Origin: Deinococcus yavapaiensis KR-236
GTDB lineage: Bacteria > Deinococcota > Deinococci > Deinococcales > Deinococcaceae
Reading direction: 5' to 3'
Assembly: GCF_003217515.1 (NCBI RefSeq)
Contig: NZ_QJSX01000014.1
Location: 81,185 to 145,184, forward strand
Length of the DNA stretch: 64,000 nt
The notes beneath the pieces are model-generated. The model made no database searches. It was not told where the DNA came from and was given only the letters and a program-made list of their open reading frames with translations. Within the stretch, counting starts at the first letter, position 1. Every line of letters starts with the position of its first letter. The position numbers were made by a program, and so were the translations under genes. Below, piece after piece: positions 63,919-64,000 of the stretch.

Positions 63919-64000
63919 ATGACCCGCACGATCCGCACGCTCGCCCTGTCCGCCCTCGCCGCCCTCACCCTCACCACCAGCCTCGCCTCGGCGTCGAGCG
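63919..64000 (+). CDS. Start of a secreted protein (cut by window end)
   Basis: Only 27 codons are present: a signal peptide (TRTIRTLALSALAALTLTT then SLASAS). AAGGAGA (63906-63912) precedes ATG 63919. Two TTGAACGGG direct repeats lie 70-90 nt upstream and could be promoter or operator elements. The mature protein cannot be identified. Confidence 0.7.
   Translation, partial: MTRTIRTLALSALAALTLTTSLASASS

Overview
The window looks like a stretch of chromosome from a Deinococcus-type bacterium. The DNA is GC-rich and densely packed. It encodes DinB-superfamily proteins, a plant-type acyl-ACP desaturase and a PP2C phosphatase. Most tellingly, at least 26 genes and one short leader ORF start 5-9 nt after a TANNNT box, the leaderless-mRNA layout known to be common in Deinococcus. 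Several of those boxes changed my choice of start codon. I see no rRNA, tRNA, CRISPR array, transposase or prophage; this is metabolic and transport chromosome, with no strong sign of recent transfer. The species cannot be fixed from the sequence alone.

Layout. 0-7 kb: pyridoxal kinase, DUF305, desaturase, small orphan genes, an alpha/beta hydrolase, a stand-alone Lrp/AsnC sensor domain and an M20 amidohydrolase. 7.2-14.2 kb: a sugar-uptake operon (LacI regulator, binding protein, MalF-like and MalG-like permeases, glycogen-debranching-like glycosidase) with two operators and intercistronic hairpins; both permeases carry unusual extra segments. 14.2-15.8 kb: GNAT, DinB and flavin reductase. 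15.8-19.5 kb: pheST behind a short leaderless leader ORF and a strong terminator, then a divergent PP2C phosphatase and RidA. 21-24.2 kb: a second MalEFG-like transporter on the minus strand. 24.4-30.1 kb: a fused AhbA/AhbB-like protein, a ROK kinase plus SIS isomerase, and an HD protein and an MFS exporter each divergent from paralogous winged-helix regulators.

30-47 kb: a hydrolase lacking its nucleophilic serine, an M23 peptidase, a phosphotransferase, a 1227-residue multi-PAS/GAF histidine kinase, the agmatine-to-putrescine pair aguA-aguB, an SDR, a PAP2 phosphatase, an aldo/keto reductase, 5-oxoprolinase pxpBCA, an acyltransferase with a 5-FCL-like partner, and a phytanoyl-CoA dioxygenase-like gene. 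47.3-52.3 kb: a complete YtfQRT-YjfF-like sugar ABC operon. 52.3-56.6 kb: a formate-dehydrogenase-like oxidoreductase with DUF1641 and FdhD. 56.7-64 kb: cold-shock protein, DinB, orphan response regulator, small orphan proteins, rhodanese divergent from LysR, a tandem SnoaL lipoprotein divergent from AraC, and the start of a secreted protein cut by the window edge.

The themes are three sugar ABC importers with local control, much leaderless transcription, and several compact divergent promoters in which the two -10 boxes share the same TA step.
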